DNA of 64,000 bases from Tausonia pullulans (taxonomy: Eukaryota > Basidiomycota > Tremellomycetes > Cystofilobasidiales > Mrakiaceae), in contig OX637634.1 in NCBI GenBank assembly GCA_951802195.1, positions 434,001 through 498,000 on the forward strand, in the 5' to 3' direction. Below the pieces are notes generated by a model, which searched no databases, was not told where the DNA came from, and worked only from the letters and a program-made list of their open reading frames with translations. This document shows, piece after piece, positions 1 through 10,000 of the stretch; positions within the stretch are counted from its first letter, which is position 1, and every line of letters starts with the position of its first letter. A program made the position numbers and the translations under genes.

Positions 1-978
1 GACGGCCAGTCGGCCTCCCAGCGGTCCAAGACTATCATGATCTCTGTCTCTGACGTCCGTCCATGTCGCCCTGCTCTGCCAGCTCATGCTCATAGCCCGC
101 TGATGGACGCACTGCTTCACATACAGCACGAAACCGGCGGCCTCGCTCTCGCTCGGCAACTCGATCCTAAGATCTACCCGACTTACGAATGGCAAGCCCA
201 GCCCCTGTGTGTGTGACTCCCCCTCACTGACGTCCATCTTTGCAAACCTCCCACCCCCCCCCCTTTTTCCTCTTCCTCCCCACCCTTCTCCGCCCGTTCC
301 CCCACAGGTATCCCGCTGCTCTTGCCAACGCGACCCACTCCTCCATCTACCTCGGCCTCTCCATCACTCGTCGTGCCGCCGAGTCCGGCGACAATAAGAT
401 CCCCGAGGAGTGGCTTCGCGAGGAGATCCTCGGTCAAGGTCTTGGAATTTGGGACGCGAGCGAGCATGAGGTCCAGAAAATCTGGAAGAAGAAGAAGGAC
501 GCAGAGGGGTTGAATAGATTGCTGGCGGATATGAGCTCGAGAAGGGCGCAGGTTGGATGGTCGACTTCGGGGCACTCGGCGGTGGATGTTGTAAGTAGAG
601 GTGATGTGCGTGTGGCTAGAGGAAATGGAGCTGACGTGTCTCCTGCTCGATCCTCGCAGAACCTCTACCTCCATCCGTCTTCAATGTACCCAGACTTCCG
701 AGGCTCGAAGGAGAACACCGAGGTTCGCCTGATACTCGCCTCCTCGACCTTTCTCTCAAGCCTTCCCTTCCCATCTGACGCTCGTCCGCTCCCCTCAGGT
801 CGGCGAGCTCATCGTTCAGCATCTCGGGATCAATCTAGAGACCGTGACGGTCCAGCTCAGCGAGAACGTTGACTCGTGGTTCCACTGGGAGACGACATCC
901 CGCAAGGAGAAGGGCGGCCAGCAGAAGCGTGACTCGTGTGGAAGCCATGAGAGAGAGATCCAGCACTTCCACCATTGA
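1..978 (+). CDS. PHO8: Vacuolar alkaline phosphatase (PHO8-type), C-terminal part
   Basis: Partial gene running in from the left edge. It would be a metal-dependent phosphomonoesterase of the vacuole that dephosphorylates small phosphate esters. Five exons join in frame: 1-54, 127-206, 308-590, 660-722 and 799-978. The family motif around the metal and phosphate site is split by the first intron (ISVSD then HETGG). It is followed by YPAALANATHS and by GWSTSGHSAVDV, the block holding the late zinc-ligand histidine, and then by an ENTE/VGELI segment like the end of yeast Pho8. The first base of the window is already coding, so the signal anchor and the catalytic serine lie outside. The family is clear; vacuolar location is inferred from the fungal family. 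The C-terminus after the conserved region is short and basic. Confidence 0.9.
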
Positions 979-1051
979 GATTAGAAGAACGGTGAGGGCT
1001 TGTTCGTGATCCATACATGTCATTAGAGTTCGTACCTCTGCTCTTTATGTC

Positions 1052-2974
1052 TCACTCCGCCAGCGCGACTTCCTCGTCCATCGAGGCTCGGTCGAACCAG
1101 ATTCCGTACATGAGCGCACCCAGCATCGACCTCTGGACGATGGCCGCAAAGGTGGAGCCCCCAGGCTGTCTCTCCTCTGGCCCGCTGCTGCTGATATCGC
1201 CGGGAGACTCGAGGAGCAGCTTGGCGGCAACTAATGTTGAAGAATGGAAGATGGGGTCACTCAGAGTATAGGCTTCATGAGCCATCGCGCTGTACTAACT
1301 TTCGTTGAGGGCGTCGTCGGCATTCGGGTTGACGAAGAGGTCTTGGAGGCCGAACTGAAAGGGGTATCGGCGCAAATGTTGGTGGTAGGAACATCTGAGA
1401 CGAGACTGCCTGACGACGTACGACGACAGCGCTAAGCGTATTGACAGGACTCCAGTCCTCTTCCTGTGAACGAATCGGATGGTCAGGGTGATGTGACTTT
1501 GAGTTCTGACAAACGGCGCGGAGATGTGACTGCGAACCAGCTGCAGGGGCAGGAGCGATTCAGCCAATAAATGTGGAGACCGAAATGGGTCACTACAGGC
1601 TTACCAAACTCAAGCGGACGGCGCCAGTCTTCGGGTGGACGTTGGGGTGAAATATCTATCCCGAGTAAGAACGATCATGAATTTGGTCTTCATGAAATCG
1701 GTGTCCGAGGAAGATAACGAACGCTTTGCAAGCAACGGGCTTTCGGGGCTTCGAACGGGTAGTCAAGGGGCACATCCACGCCAAAGGCAAACTGGCCGCC
1801 TACATACAGACCTGATGAAAATGCATCAGCAAGGTTAGTCCATTGCTGAAGGTGGACGCCCATGGAAGGATTTGGCTGACCATCCTGTGGCTGGATGCGG
1901 AGGATGAGATGGAGAGGATCGTCGGAATGGATAGAAGTAAGGGTGAGGTGGGAGGGTAGATCCATCTCGGCCACATCTGAGAGACAGGAGTTTGCGCATC
2001 AGCTGACAGCATCCACGGGTGAAGTCAAGAGTGTCATTTCACCTTTCTTTACCCTGGCTCGCGCCGTGGCTCTCTTCTTCTGTGCTTCAGGGTCGTCCTC
2101 CAGCATGGCCGCATCCTCTCCGTGGGAGTCATCCATTACTGCCAGTGAGCTGTTCCCGAATCCTTGGAAGAGGGCACCAGGACCAGTGGGGACGATGATC
2201 TCCAAGCCGTCCGGGCTCGTGAGAAAAAAATGGTGGACACCGGCAACGGCCTGCCACTTGATCGCGAACCCGGGTGGGAGGAACATGTTGAAGTCTATGA
2301 CGAGCTCTGGCCGCTGTCCGAGGAGTATCGTGACACTATCGACCAAGGTGATCGTGTCGAAGCTGGCCTGTCCCGATCAGTGGTGGGCATTACGCAACCG
2401 TTGACCAATCGGAGCTTCCACATACACCTGTGCCTGATACTGCTGCATAATGGCAATGAGTTGATCGTAAGTCTCTGGCCGGTCTCTGAATTCGGACTGA
2501 GGGTGGACAAAAGCAGGATTGTGTCAGAGGCGCGTCTGGAGAGAGCTCGGACGATGCCCGTCGGTCCTCGTTTATCCTCTCTCAACAAGAGTGAGCTCCC
2601 CCGATGTGCATCAAAAGGCTGATAAAATAAAGACGAAGGCCGTTCTGGGCTGAAGATGCTTATTCCATGAGCTACCAAGAAGATGCCGTGGCCCTTTCAC
2701 TTAACGTCACCTCTCTACGCCCTTCTGGTGCGCCAAGCGATAGCGACTACCTTTCTGGTCTCCTGGTCTTTCACTCACCTTGATTCGGTTAAGAAAGCTG
2801 ACGGCATCGCTAAAGTCTCAGGACGTGGGCGATGCGGCAGAGGGATGTGGATGAGCAGATAATCAGAGGGAGGATTAAGAATTGGGAGCAACACCGGGAG
2901 ACTGGCCCTTACCGTACACGAAGCGGGCGATGTCTTACGCCAAGAGAGTGTCTCTGACTGAAGATGTTGTCCAT
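1052..2974 (-). CDS. Chimeric protein: SIN3-type PAH domain fused to a UBC12-like E2 without catalytic cysteine
   Basis: Nine exons read in phase on the minus strand: 2816-2779, 2496-2428, 2367-2043, 1976-1881, 1811-1723, 1655-1605, 1463-1422, 1354-1300 and 1230-1052. The first three give a complete paired amphipathic helix (FSDAVSFLNRIK, then FRDRPETYDQL, then DFNMFLPPGFAIKW), the protein-binding fold of the SIN3 corepressor. With no stop the frame continues into a ubiquitin-conjugating fold closest to UBC12, the NEDD8 E2: DVAEMDLP, LYVGGQFAF, YPFEAPKARC, IFHPN, EEDWSP and GLQDLFVNPNA. At the place of the active cysteine (GNVCLN in the family) it reads GAVRLS, with arginine codon CGC at 1616-1614. 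The UBC12 N-terminal docking peptide is replaced by the PAH part. The first exon is unresolved; an ATG at 2974 is a candidate. It could be a pseudo-E2 adaptor, a decaying gene, or a sequencing error at the cysteine codon. Confidence 0.75.
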
Positions 2975-3261
2975 CAAGGGGAGTGAGGGTGAAGGCGGAG
3001 AGCGACGATGGAAGGTGATGATGGTTGGAAATGAGTCGAACGAAATGGCGAGCGTGAGGCGAGGTGGGTCCGCGCGGATCATCGTCGGCTCGGCTCTCGC
3101 CGAGGACAGGTTGTTAGGTGGCACGCTATGAATTGTCTGATTCCGATCTGATGACGTAGTTTTGATCGGAGACGGTGATGACAGTGGGAAATTATCTGTG
3201 TTACTATTCGAATAGTCTGATCTTGTCGTAGACGGGACATGGAAGACAAAAAGAAATCATT

Positions 3262-3358
3262 AGCCCCACGGGGGGGTCGAACCCCCAACCTTCAGATCAC
3301 CGAAGTGAGTTGAGCACCTGCTAAGAGTCTGACGCTCTACCGATTGAGCTAGCAGGGC
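3262..3358 (-). tRNA. tRNA-Lys(CUU) with a 24-nt intron
   Basis: A full cloverleaf folds on the minus strand. The acceptor stem is GCCCTGC/GTGGGGC, the anticodon loop CTCTTAA carries anticodon CTT, and the T arm is GGGGG-TTCGACC-CCCCC. A 24-nt intron sits one base 3' of the anticodon, the canonical place. A TTTCTTTTT terminator follows the gene. Retroelements begin 79 bp upstream of its 5' end. Confidence 0.95.
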
Positions 3359-3437
3359 GACATAGTACACTGTACTCGGTTTGATAAGCCTTGCCCAAAG
3401 GTAAATTATGAGTACTACAGAAAAAAAGAGCATCACA

Positions 3438-3838
3438 CAACCACCATCCCGGTGGTTCGACCAACCCCCCCCTCTCACGGCGCCCATCACGCCGTCCGGC
3501 CAACCATCCCCAGTGGTTCGACCAACCCCCTTCCGGCCAACCACCATCCCGGTGGTTCGACCAACCCCCTTCCGGCCAACCACCATCCCGGTGGTTCGAC
3601 CAACCCCCCCCTCTCACGGCGCCCATCACGCCGTCCGGCCAACCATCCCCAGTGGTTCGACCAACCCCCTTCCGGCCAACCATCCCCAGTGGTTCGGCCA
3701 ACCCTCTTCCCACGGCGCCTCGCCCGACGTCCTCGCGCTCGGTCATGTCCGCTCTCCCTCTATCTAGCTACAACTCGCTATCTCTCATAGGGTTACCTCG
3801 TTCTCCACGTATAACTCATGACTTAAATACAAAAAAAA
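3438..3838 (+). mobile_element. SINE copy with six head units and LINE-like tail
   Basis: Non-coding element made of GC-rich head units of about 37 bp (ending CCTTCCGG) or about 62 bp (ending with CTCACGGCGCCC and a CCGTCCGG block), six here. Next come a unique body of about 55 bp and a 3' tail of about 75 bp ending ACTCATGACTTAAATAC plus poly(A). The tail is nearly that of the LINE at 28607-33155. Each unit contains a short hairpin (ACCACC...GGTGGT) and a GGTTCGACC core resembling a Pol III B box. Reading frames through the units are artefacts of the repeat. It lies 79 bp upstream of tRNA-Lys and points away from it. Confidence 0.85.
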
Positions 3839-4174
3839 CACAACCACCATCCCGGTGGTTCGACCAACCCCCCCCCCCCCTCTCACGGCGCCCATCACGC
3901 CGTCCGGCCAACCATCCCCGGTGGTTCGACCAACCCTCTTCCGGCCAACCACCATCCCGGTGGTTCGACCCCCCCTCTCACGGCGCCCATCACGCCGTCC
4001 GGCCAACCATCCCCAGTGGTTCGGCCAACCCTCTTCCCACGGCTCCTCGCCCGACGTTCTCGCGCTCGGTCATGTCCGCTCTCCCTCTATCTAGCTACAA
4101 CTCGCTATCTCTCATAGGGTTACCTCGTTCTCCACGTATAACTCATGACTTAAATACAAAAAAAAATAAAAAAA
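3839..4174 (+). mobile_element. Second SINE copy, four head units
   Basis: Same family, directly abutting the previous copy and in the same orientation. It has four head units with a 12-base C run in the first, the same body, the same tail and an interrupted poly(A). It lies one step farther from tRNA-Lys. It could be a separate insertion or a tandem duplication of the neighbour, because no clear target duplication separates them. Confidence 0.8.
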
Positions 4175-4176
4175 TT

Positions 4177-4436
4177 GGTGCCGCCATCGATCCTGGGTGA
4201 AAAGCAAGTCAGGGGAGGTAAAATATGGCTGGTCCATAGCCAATGCTTTGTGTAACTGGTCATCTTGATATCTTACCTTTTTGATGGGCCTATGTCCATA
4301 CCCATATGTTGCTTTCCTTCCACCTGTTCTTTATTTTTGCTCTCCCTCCATCTAGCTACGACTCACCATCTCTCATAAAGTTACCTCGTCCTCTAAGTAA
4401 CACTCAGGACTTGAATACAACAAACAAACAAAAAAC
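4177..4436 (+). mobile_element. Old 3' fragment of the LINE
   Basis: Starts in the last codons of LINE ORF2 (GATCCTGGGTGAAAAGCA), then follows the LINE 3' UTR with many differences and ends in a degenerate TTGAATACAA tail. It is clearly more diverged than the SINEs between it and tRNA-Lys, which makes it an older layer. Confidence 0.8.
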
Positions 4437-4499
4437 CATTGTAGGAGCATGCCTATTTCTTAAGTCTTTAATCAAACAGAGGAAATGGTACAGTGGGAC

Positions 4500-4745
4500 A
4501 TATTCTGACTAGGGATGGAGTGGATAGTGTCCATAGAGGAAATAGTGAATAGGGGGGGAGGAAGAAACAGACCGGAGAGGGGGGGGAAGGAAAGACGAGG
4601 CCCAAACTCACATGCCGGCCGTCCGAATGACGACAGCCATTCTCTCCCCGACACCCCTCAGCCCTCAGCGTCGCAGCCATCTCTACTGCCATCACCAGCA
4701 CCACCCTCAGCCTCAGCGTGTTGACCATTCCACCACCTCGTGTTC
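4500..4745 (-). repeat. Dispersed repeat R2 (unclassified short element)
   Basis: Matches, in reverse complement, 33385-33735 and part of 35350-35530. The shared core reads, in element sense, GGCAGTAGAGATGGCT then CTGAGGGCTGAGGGGTGT followed by a pyrimidine-rich stretch. No coding potential seen. It sits where the plus-oriented elements of tRNA-Lys meet the minus-oriented ones of tRNA-Tyr. 4746-4875 shows nothing recognisable. Confidence 0.55.
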
Positions 4746-4875
4746 GTCGGCCGATGCTTCCACCGAATGATGGATGCGATCGATCGGATCTCGTTGTCCG
4801 TGACATTGACGAAGCCTTGAGCTTGTAATGTCGTCATCAGCTGAGCAAAGGATCACCTTTGCCTTTTTGTGTGTG

Positions 4876-4936
4876 TGCCAGTTTTTTTTTTGTATTCAAG
4901 TCATGAGTCAGTTTTTATTTATTTAAGTCATGACAG
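4876..4936 (-). mobile_element. Two stacked, very short retro-tails
   Basis: Two stubs in minus orientation, each only the terminal CTCATGACTTRAAT motif plus A-rich end. They look like extreme 5'-truncated insertions of the LINE or SINE family, outward of the intact SINE next to tRNA-Tyr. Confidence 0.65.
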
Positions 4937-4942
4937 AATAGG

Positions 4943-5172
4943 TTTTTTTTTTGTATTTAAGTCATGAGTTATACGTGGAGAACGAGGTAACCCTATGAGA
5001 GATAGCGAGTTGTAGCTAGATAGAGGGAGAGCGGACATGACCGAGCGCGAGAACGTCGGGCGAGGCGCCGTGGGAAGAGGGTTGGCCGAACCACTGGGGA
5101 TGGTTGGCCGGACGGCGTGATGGGCGCCGTGAGAGGGGGGGTTGGTCGAACCACCGGGATGGTGGTTGCCCA
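4943..5172 (-). mobile_element. SINE copy upstream of tRNA-Tyr, with 6-bp target duplication
   Basis: Two head units, body, tail and poly(A) (read as poly-T at 4943). It is flanked by a direct repeat AATAGG at 4937-4942 and 5173-5178, i.e. a 6-bp target-site duplication. Its 5' end is 69 bp upstream of the tRNA-Tyr 5' end and it points away from the tRNA. Confidence 0.85.
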
Positions 5173-5241
5173 AATAGGGGCTACCATGAAAGGTATTGAG
5201 TATATATTAATATTATAATCTGATGTTTATATCTGCTTTAT

Positions 5242-5326
5242 CACCGCTTAGCTCATCTGGTAGAGCGTGAGACTGTAATGATCCGGAGTCCTCTCAAGGT
5301 GTGCGGTTCGAGTCCGCAAGCGGTGA
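5242..5326 (+). tRNA. tRNA-Tyr(GUA) with a 12-nt intron
   Basis: Acceptor stem CACCGCT/AGCGGTG with the C1-G72 pair and A73 typical of eukaryotic tRNA-Tyr. Anticodon stem TGAGA/TCTCA, anticodon GTA, intron of 12 nt after position 37, T arm TGCGG-TTCGAGT-CCGCA. A TTTT terminator follows at about 5335. Confidence 0.95.
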
Positions 5327-5782
5327 TTGTACTTTTGTATCTCGGCTGTTTGTGTTATAACCTGATATTCTCCTTTGCCCGGAACTAGCCCCTTGTCGAG
5401 GACAGCGTTATCCTACGCCTTCATGTTAGGAGATGCAACGAGGACAAGAAACGGCGCACCGGCCAGGACGACCGCTAATAAGCGTCCGTCCACGTCTAAG
5501 AAAGGCGGACACCCCGCCTTCCGTCTAACGGCGACCATCCCCTCAGTTCAACGAAACCACTCACGTCCTGCGCCAGGCCATCGACGCGGCCCACCCAGAC
5601 AGCTTTCCGGCTGTACACGCTATGCTGGAGAGTGAGTGCCTCCGCCAACGAACATCTACTTCTTCCCTTGAGGTTGACACGCATTATCCTTCTGGACTAT
5701 AGCCGAGCTCTCTACGTTAGCCTCTCCCTTTCGCATCCACTGTCATCCTCATCCTTAATATCTGCTTGGGCCTCACAGTGAT
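5327..5782 (+). other. Intergenic stretch with one orphan exon-like segment
   Basis: A segment at about 5548-5631 has an acceptor (CCCCTCAG) and a donor (GTGAGT) and reads as a plausible helical peptide (FNETTHVLRQAIDAA...), but no start or partner exon was found. Otherwise this is the upstream region of MED21. Nothing else recognised. Confidence 0.3.
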
Positions 5783-6553
5783 ATGGACAGACTTACTCAG
5801 CTTCAAGATGCGATCGAAGCGGTCCGTCGTCGCGTCCTACCCGTCTGACATGGTCGATTCTGGGTTTGACGCGTTAGTTGCATGTTTCCAGCTCTTCAAC
5901 CGCGCCAACACTTCGCTCCAATACCTCACCACTAAGACTAATTTCAAGGCTCTCAACCCGGATATCCCCGTGACGTTCCGCTCCGAAACCGCGGACTCGG
6001 TGAAAGAGTTTGAGGGTTCGTCGTTGCATGCATCTTCGTCCTCATGCTCTCGTCACGTCTGAACTAGAACGGGTTACCAGCAAACAAGAAGGAGCTTGTG
6101 GCTGACCTGACAAAGAAGGCCAAGGAAGTCGAATTCCTCATAAAAAATATGCCAGAGAAGGACAACGAGGCGGAGCAAGTACGTAGAGTCCGGCTCGAGG
6201 AGCGAGAGGCGTGACGCGATCCGGCTTTTCTGATTCCCCTTGACCTTTGCCGCAGAAAACACGCCTCGAGGGCCTGCAGCGGGAGATCTCGATCGCCAAC
6301 GACGAGTACCGAGAAGCGGTCAAGGTTGCTGGTAGGTCGCGTCTATCTGCAGAGTCGTTATTAGGCGCGCCCGAGCTTAACAGAAGCAGTCAGCTGAACC
6401 TAGTGCCATCCGTCATTAATTATACTAGAGGTCCTTCTGGAGGAGATCAAAAGCACGATGAAGATCCTGCTTCAAGGCGGGCAGTGGACGAAGGTCGATC
6501 TGCCTTTTGAGTCGGCCATGGAATGGGTTAAGCCGGCCACCAGCGCAAGCTGA
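5783..6553 (+). CDS. MED21: Mediator complex subunit 21
   Basis: Subunit of the Mediator middle module that links activators to RNA polymerase II in the nucleus. The start is diagnostic: MDRLTQLQDAIEA. After a short intron come LFNRANTSLQYL, ANKKELVADLTKKAKEVE, FLIKNMPEKDNEAEQ, KTRLEGLQREI and EVLLEEIKSTM, matching the Med21 order (DRLTQLQD, then AKDIDVLIDSLP, then the helical C-terminus). Exons: 5783 to about 5828, 5878-6015, 6081-6178, 6256-6331, 6429-6553. The first donor is ambiguous (GT at 5826 or 5829); both keep the frame. The protein is about 160 residues, close to the family size. Confidence 0.88.
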
Positions 6554-7026
6554 GACCTGAGACCTTGCATCCACAAGAGCGAGGGCGCTGCTCCGAAGGC
6601 GTCGAGCCACCCCGAAGAATGATAGCACTGTAAGGACCTTCTAGCTCAAGCCGTAAGGAGCGGCACGCGCTAATATTATTCGCTCACAGGCTTAATGATC
6701 GCCGCCTACCGACACCCTCAACCCATGAATCACCCACAGCTCTGTCCGTGGCACGCTGAGCAGCGGTGCCAGAGGAGGGATGTCCAGGCTAGCGTTTTTC
6801 CGAGCGGCCCATTCAAAGTCAGCCGCTACAAAATAGGGAGGTCTAGCTTTGGGGCGAGGCTATTGGGAACCTGGGTCTGTGGCCATGATGTGTATGATTA
6901 GAAGACTTCTTGCGTGATGAGAGTGACGCTTGTCGCGTCCTATCTATGCAAGTGCGTCAAGCCGCAGGCCAAGTCAGATGACGGGGGACGCCGACGCCAA
7001 GGCTCGAGTTCAGCGACAGCGACTTT
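6554..7026. other. Intergenic region between MED21 and WAPL
   Basis: Contains the MED21 3' end and the WAPL promoter. No gene, repeat or RNA recognised. Confidence 0.5.
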
Positions 7027-10000
7027 ATGGCGTCCTTCAGCCTTCAACCACCGCACGCCTCCCATTCTTCCCTCCTCCTCCCTCCTTCACCTTCGATGTC
7101 CTCATCCCCTCCAGCTAATATATACAGAAAACCGACCGCCGTGTATGGCAGGACGGCAAACCGGGGCCGCCAGTACGGCTCCTCAGTGGCTGCTAGGCAG
7201 GCCGCCGCCATTGCTCTAAAGCCCAAGGTCCTGTCCGACAGCTCCTCGGATGACGACGCTCCTCGCCCAACAAGTTCCTCCAAGTCATCAGGACGGGCTT
7301 CTCAGGCTTTCAAAACTGGAGCCTTCCCACCGGTCGCGTCATCCACGCCCGCTTCTAGCCGCAAGGGCAAACGGAAAGCCTCGACGGAGACAACGCAGGA
7401 GGTCGCGATCGACTGGAAGACGGTCTCAAACGCGCCTCCATCCGCGAGCACGTCTCGGACGACTCGAAGCAAGCGAGCAAGGGCTGTGGAGGAAGAGGCG
7501 GACAAGCCGGAGGATGAAGCGACAAGTAAGTGCAATAGTCGCGCGCCGTGCAATATCGACGCGTGCGTGCTGATGGACCGGCCTTTGGGCAGCCCCGACA
7601 GCTCCGTCCAAGTTCAAGGTCACTCTAAACTCCAAGCTTTCCGTGGATGCGGAGTCCCCTGCTGCCATCGGTGCGTGAGGACGGCTGCGAAGTTGTCCGC
7701 CCATGACGCATTCAATGCTTACACCTGTCTCCCTCTGCTTCGCTCAGCATCGAAGTCAACACCGGTTCGGCAGCGACGTTCAACAGCCAAGACGGTTAAA
7801 GCATCGACGACGTCATCTATGGCCCAAGGTGGGCCATATTGATTGCATTCCCAAGCGAGTCTGCTCTGGCTGACTTAGGCCACGACGTATTCAGCCGACA
7901 ACACGGATACTCTTCCCCAAACAAGGACGACAAGATCTCGGGCGTCTATCGGTTCCGTCTTGGCTCCTGATCAAAACTCTCCGTCTCAGTCCTCGCTGCC
8001 GGTCCCCTCAGTTGTCTCGCCCCTTGCTCAGAGTCCCAAGCCGGCCCGCCTTGCCAACGATGCCATGCCTCTCGCTTCTCCCTCCCGCCTCCAACGCGGC
8101 GTCGCAACAGCCCACTTGCTGTCAGACTCACCCTCGGCCCTACTCGCTGCCCAGCCACGGCCCTCAACTTCCTCACCTCGACCCGCGACCCCGACTACCC
8201 CTCGAGCGGCGGCTGCCTCGCCATCTGGCATCATCACCCCTACCCGCCCGCCCCGCGATGTCTCCGCTCTGTTCGCTACGCATAGTGCCCCGGATGTCAC
8301 TACAACAGCGATTGCCTCGCCGAGTACCGAGGATGAAGCTCTCCTGATGATCAACCCTCTTAGGCAGTCCCAAGGTGGAGGCGTCGTTCGACGGATGATG
8401 CTCCAGCGCAGCACGACCGCCCCCGACGCTGTCCGCTCGTCTGTCCCTCCTTCGGCAGCAGTATCGCCTCTACGGAAGACGAGCAGCTGGGTGCCCTCAG
8501 CTCCGGCAACGCCGTCGAATTCTATCCCTACTGCTGTCGCGATCTTGTCGGCGCCTGGGTCGCCCATGTTGGGATCACCGCGCGGTACGGCGAGCAGCCA
8601 GACAGCTGCTCCACCGAAAAGAACTTACGGGGGAGAGAGGACGATGCTGGCCTCGATGACTGATGCCAACACTCTCGAGAGGGCGGAGAGTTACTCGGCC
8701 TTGGCGAGAAGATGGGGTGTCACCGATGAGGACGAGGACGACGAGGTAGTTGAAGAGCTAACCCTCTCCTAAGCATTATTGGACCGGAGGCTGACTAGCT
8801 TGGCTGCTGTCGCAGGACATGGCCGATCTTCCTACCATTACCGAGCTCCGGGCGCGGGGCGAGAACCAGAGATTTCTTGACGATCTAGGCTACATCATCG
8901 ACGGCATAAAGGGCCAAGGAACCTCGGTGCGGCGACCCAGGTGAGAGGATGGGCGAATTTCGAAGATGTCGCTCTCTCTGACGAAATCTTGTTGCCCAGC
9001 GCTGTCGATCTCGTTCGCCGACTGCTCAATCCGGACTTCAGAAGGTCGATCAAGACTTTAGACGAGGCTCTGCCCGTATACAACGTCCTCCGCGAAGCTG
9101 GCGCTGGGGAAGGCGATGCCGTGCTCGATGCCTCTCTCGGCATCTTTGTCGCTATCCTTGCCAAGTACGAGAGGATCATTGAGCCCATCCTCCTTCAAGA
9201 TGGCCAGTCGTGCATGGAAGTCGTTGGTCGCATGATGACCAGGAAGGAGGACGGATTTGCCAAGGCCGAGAAGAAGATCAGCATCAAGGATCGCCCGGTG
9301 ATCAATCTCGTAAGCTGGACCGCCACTGCACCAGTTCTCCAGAAAAAAAATCGAAGCTGACCTTCCTCCCCTAAAGACCATCGAGCTTGCTCGGATATAC
9401 GAGCTGTCTGGCGTTGGCCTCACTTCTGCAGCCTCTGTGCGTTTTACTTAGGCATAGAGAAACCGATGCCAAGATCTGACTCGGATGCTCTCAGGTCTCC
9501 CTTACCCGCATCCTCTCGTGTTTCCTCGCTCTCGTCGTCAAGACGGATCTCAATCCTCGAATCGATGCCCTGGGCCTTCTTGAGGCCGCCGAGCTCCCCA
9601 CTGTCATCGCCGACGTCCTACAGGCCGAGATCAAGAAGCTCGTACCTCGTTTGGAAGGACACGAGAAAGGACTCGTGAGTTCTCCACGTCCCGCCTTGAG
9701 TGAGCTACTTGCCTCCTAATCTTTGTCTCTACTTAGCCGCTGCTTCCCAGAGAACAACCCCCAGACCTTGAGCTCATCGCGAACTGTATTAGCGTGCTGG
9801 AAGGCAGCCTTGTCCGGTCCGAGGTCGTCCGCGAAGCCATCGACAAGTCTCATCAGGACCTCCCAAGCCTGCTGGGAAGTGTCCTTGCCGTTTGCAACTG
9901 CCTGTTGGAGCTGCAGAAGGAGGGAGATGACGAGGACGCTGAGCTTTTCACAATCTGTGCGTCGAATCCTTTACCACACGAAGTCGGCCGCACTGACTTG

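Noticed and set aside
3408-4200. Proline-rich frames of 110-180 codons through the SINE arrays
   Set aside because: They translate only the tandem head units, occur on both strands and vary with unit number; not proteins.
3396-5180. CRISPR-like array because of regularly spaced repeats
   Set aside because: Units vary in length, lack unique spacers, and end in a poly(A) LINE-type tail in a eukaryotic genome.
8028-8567. Minus-strand frame inside the WAPL N-terminal exon
   Set aside because: Shadow of a GC-rich disordered coding exon.
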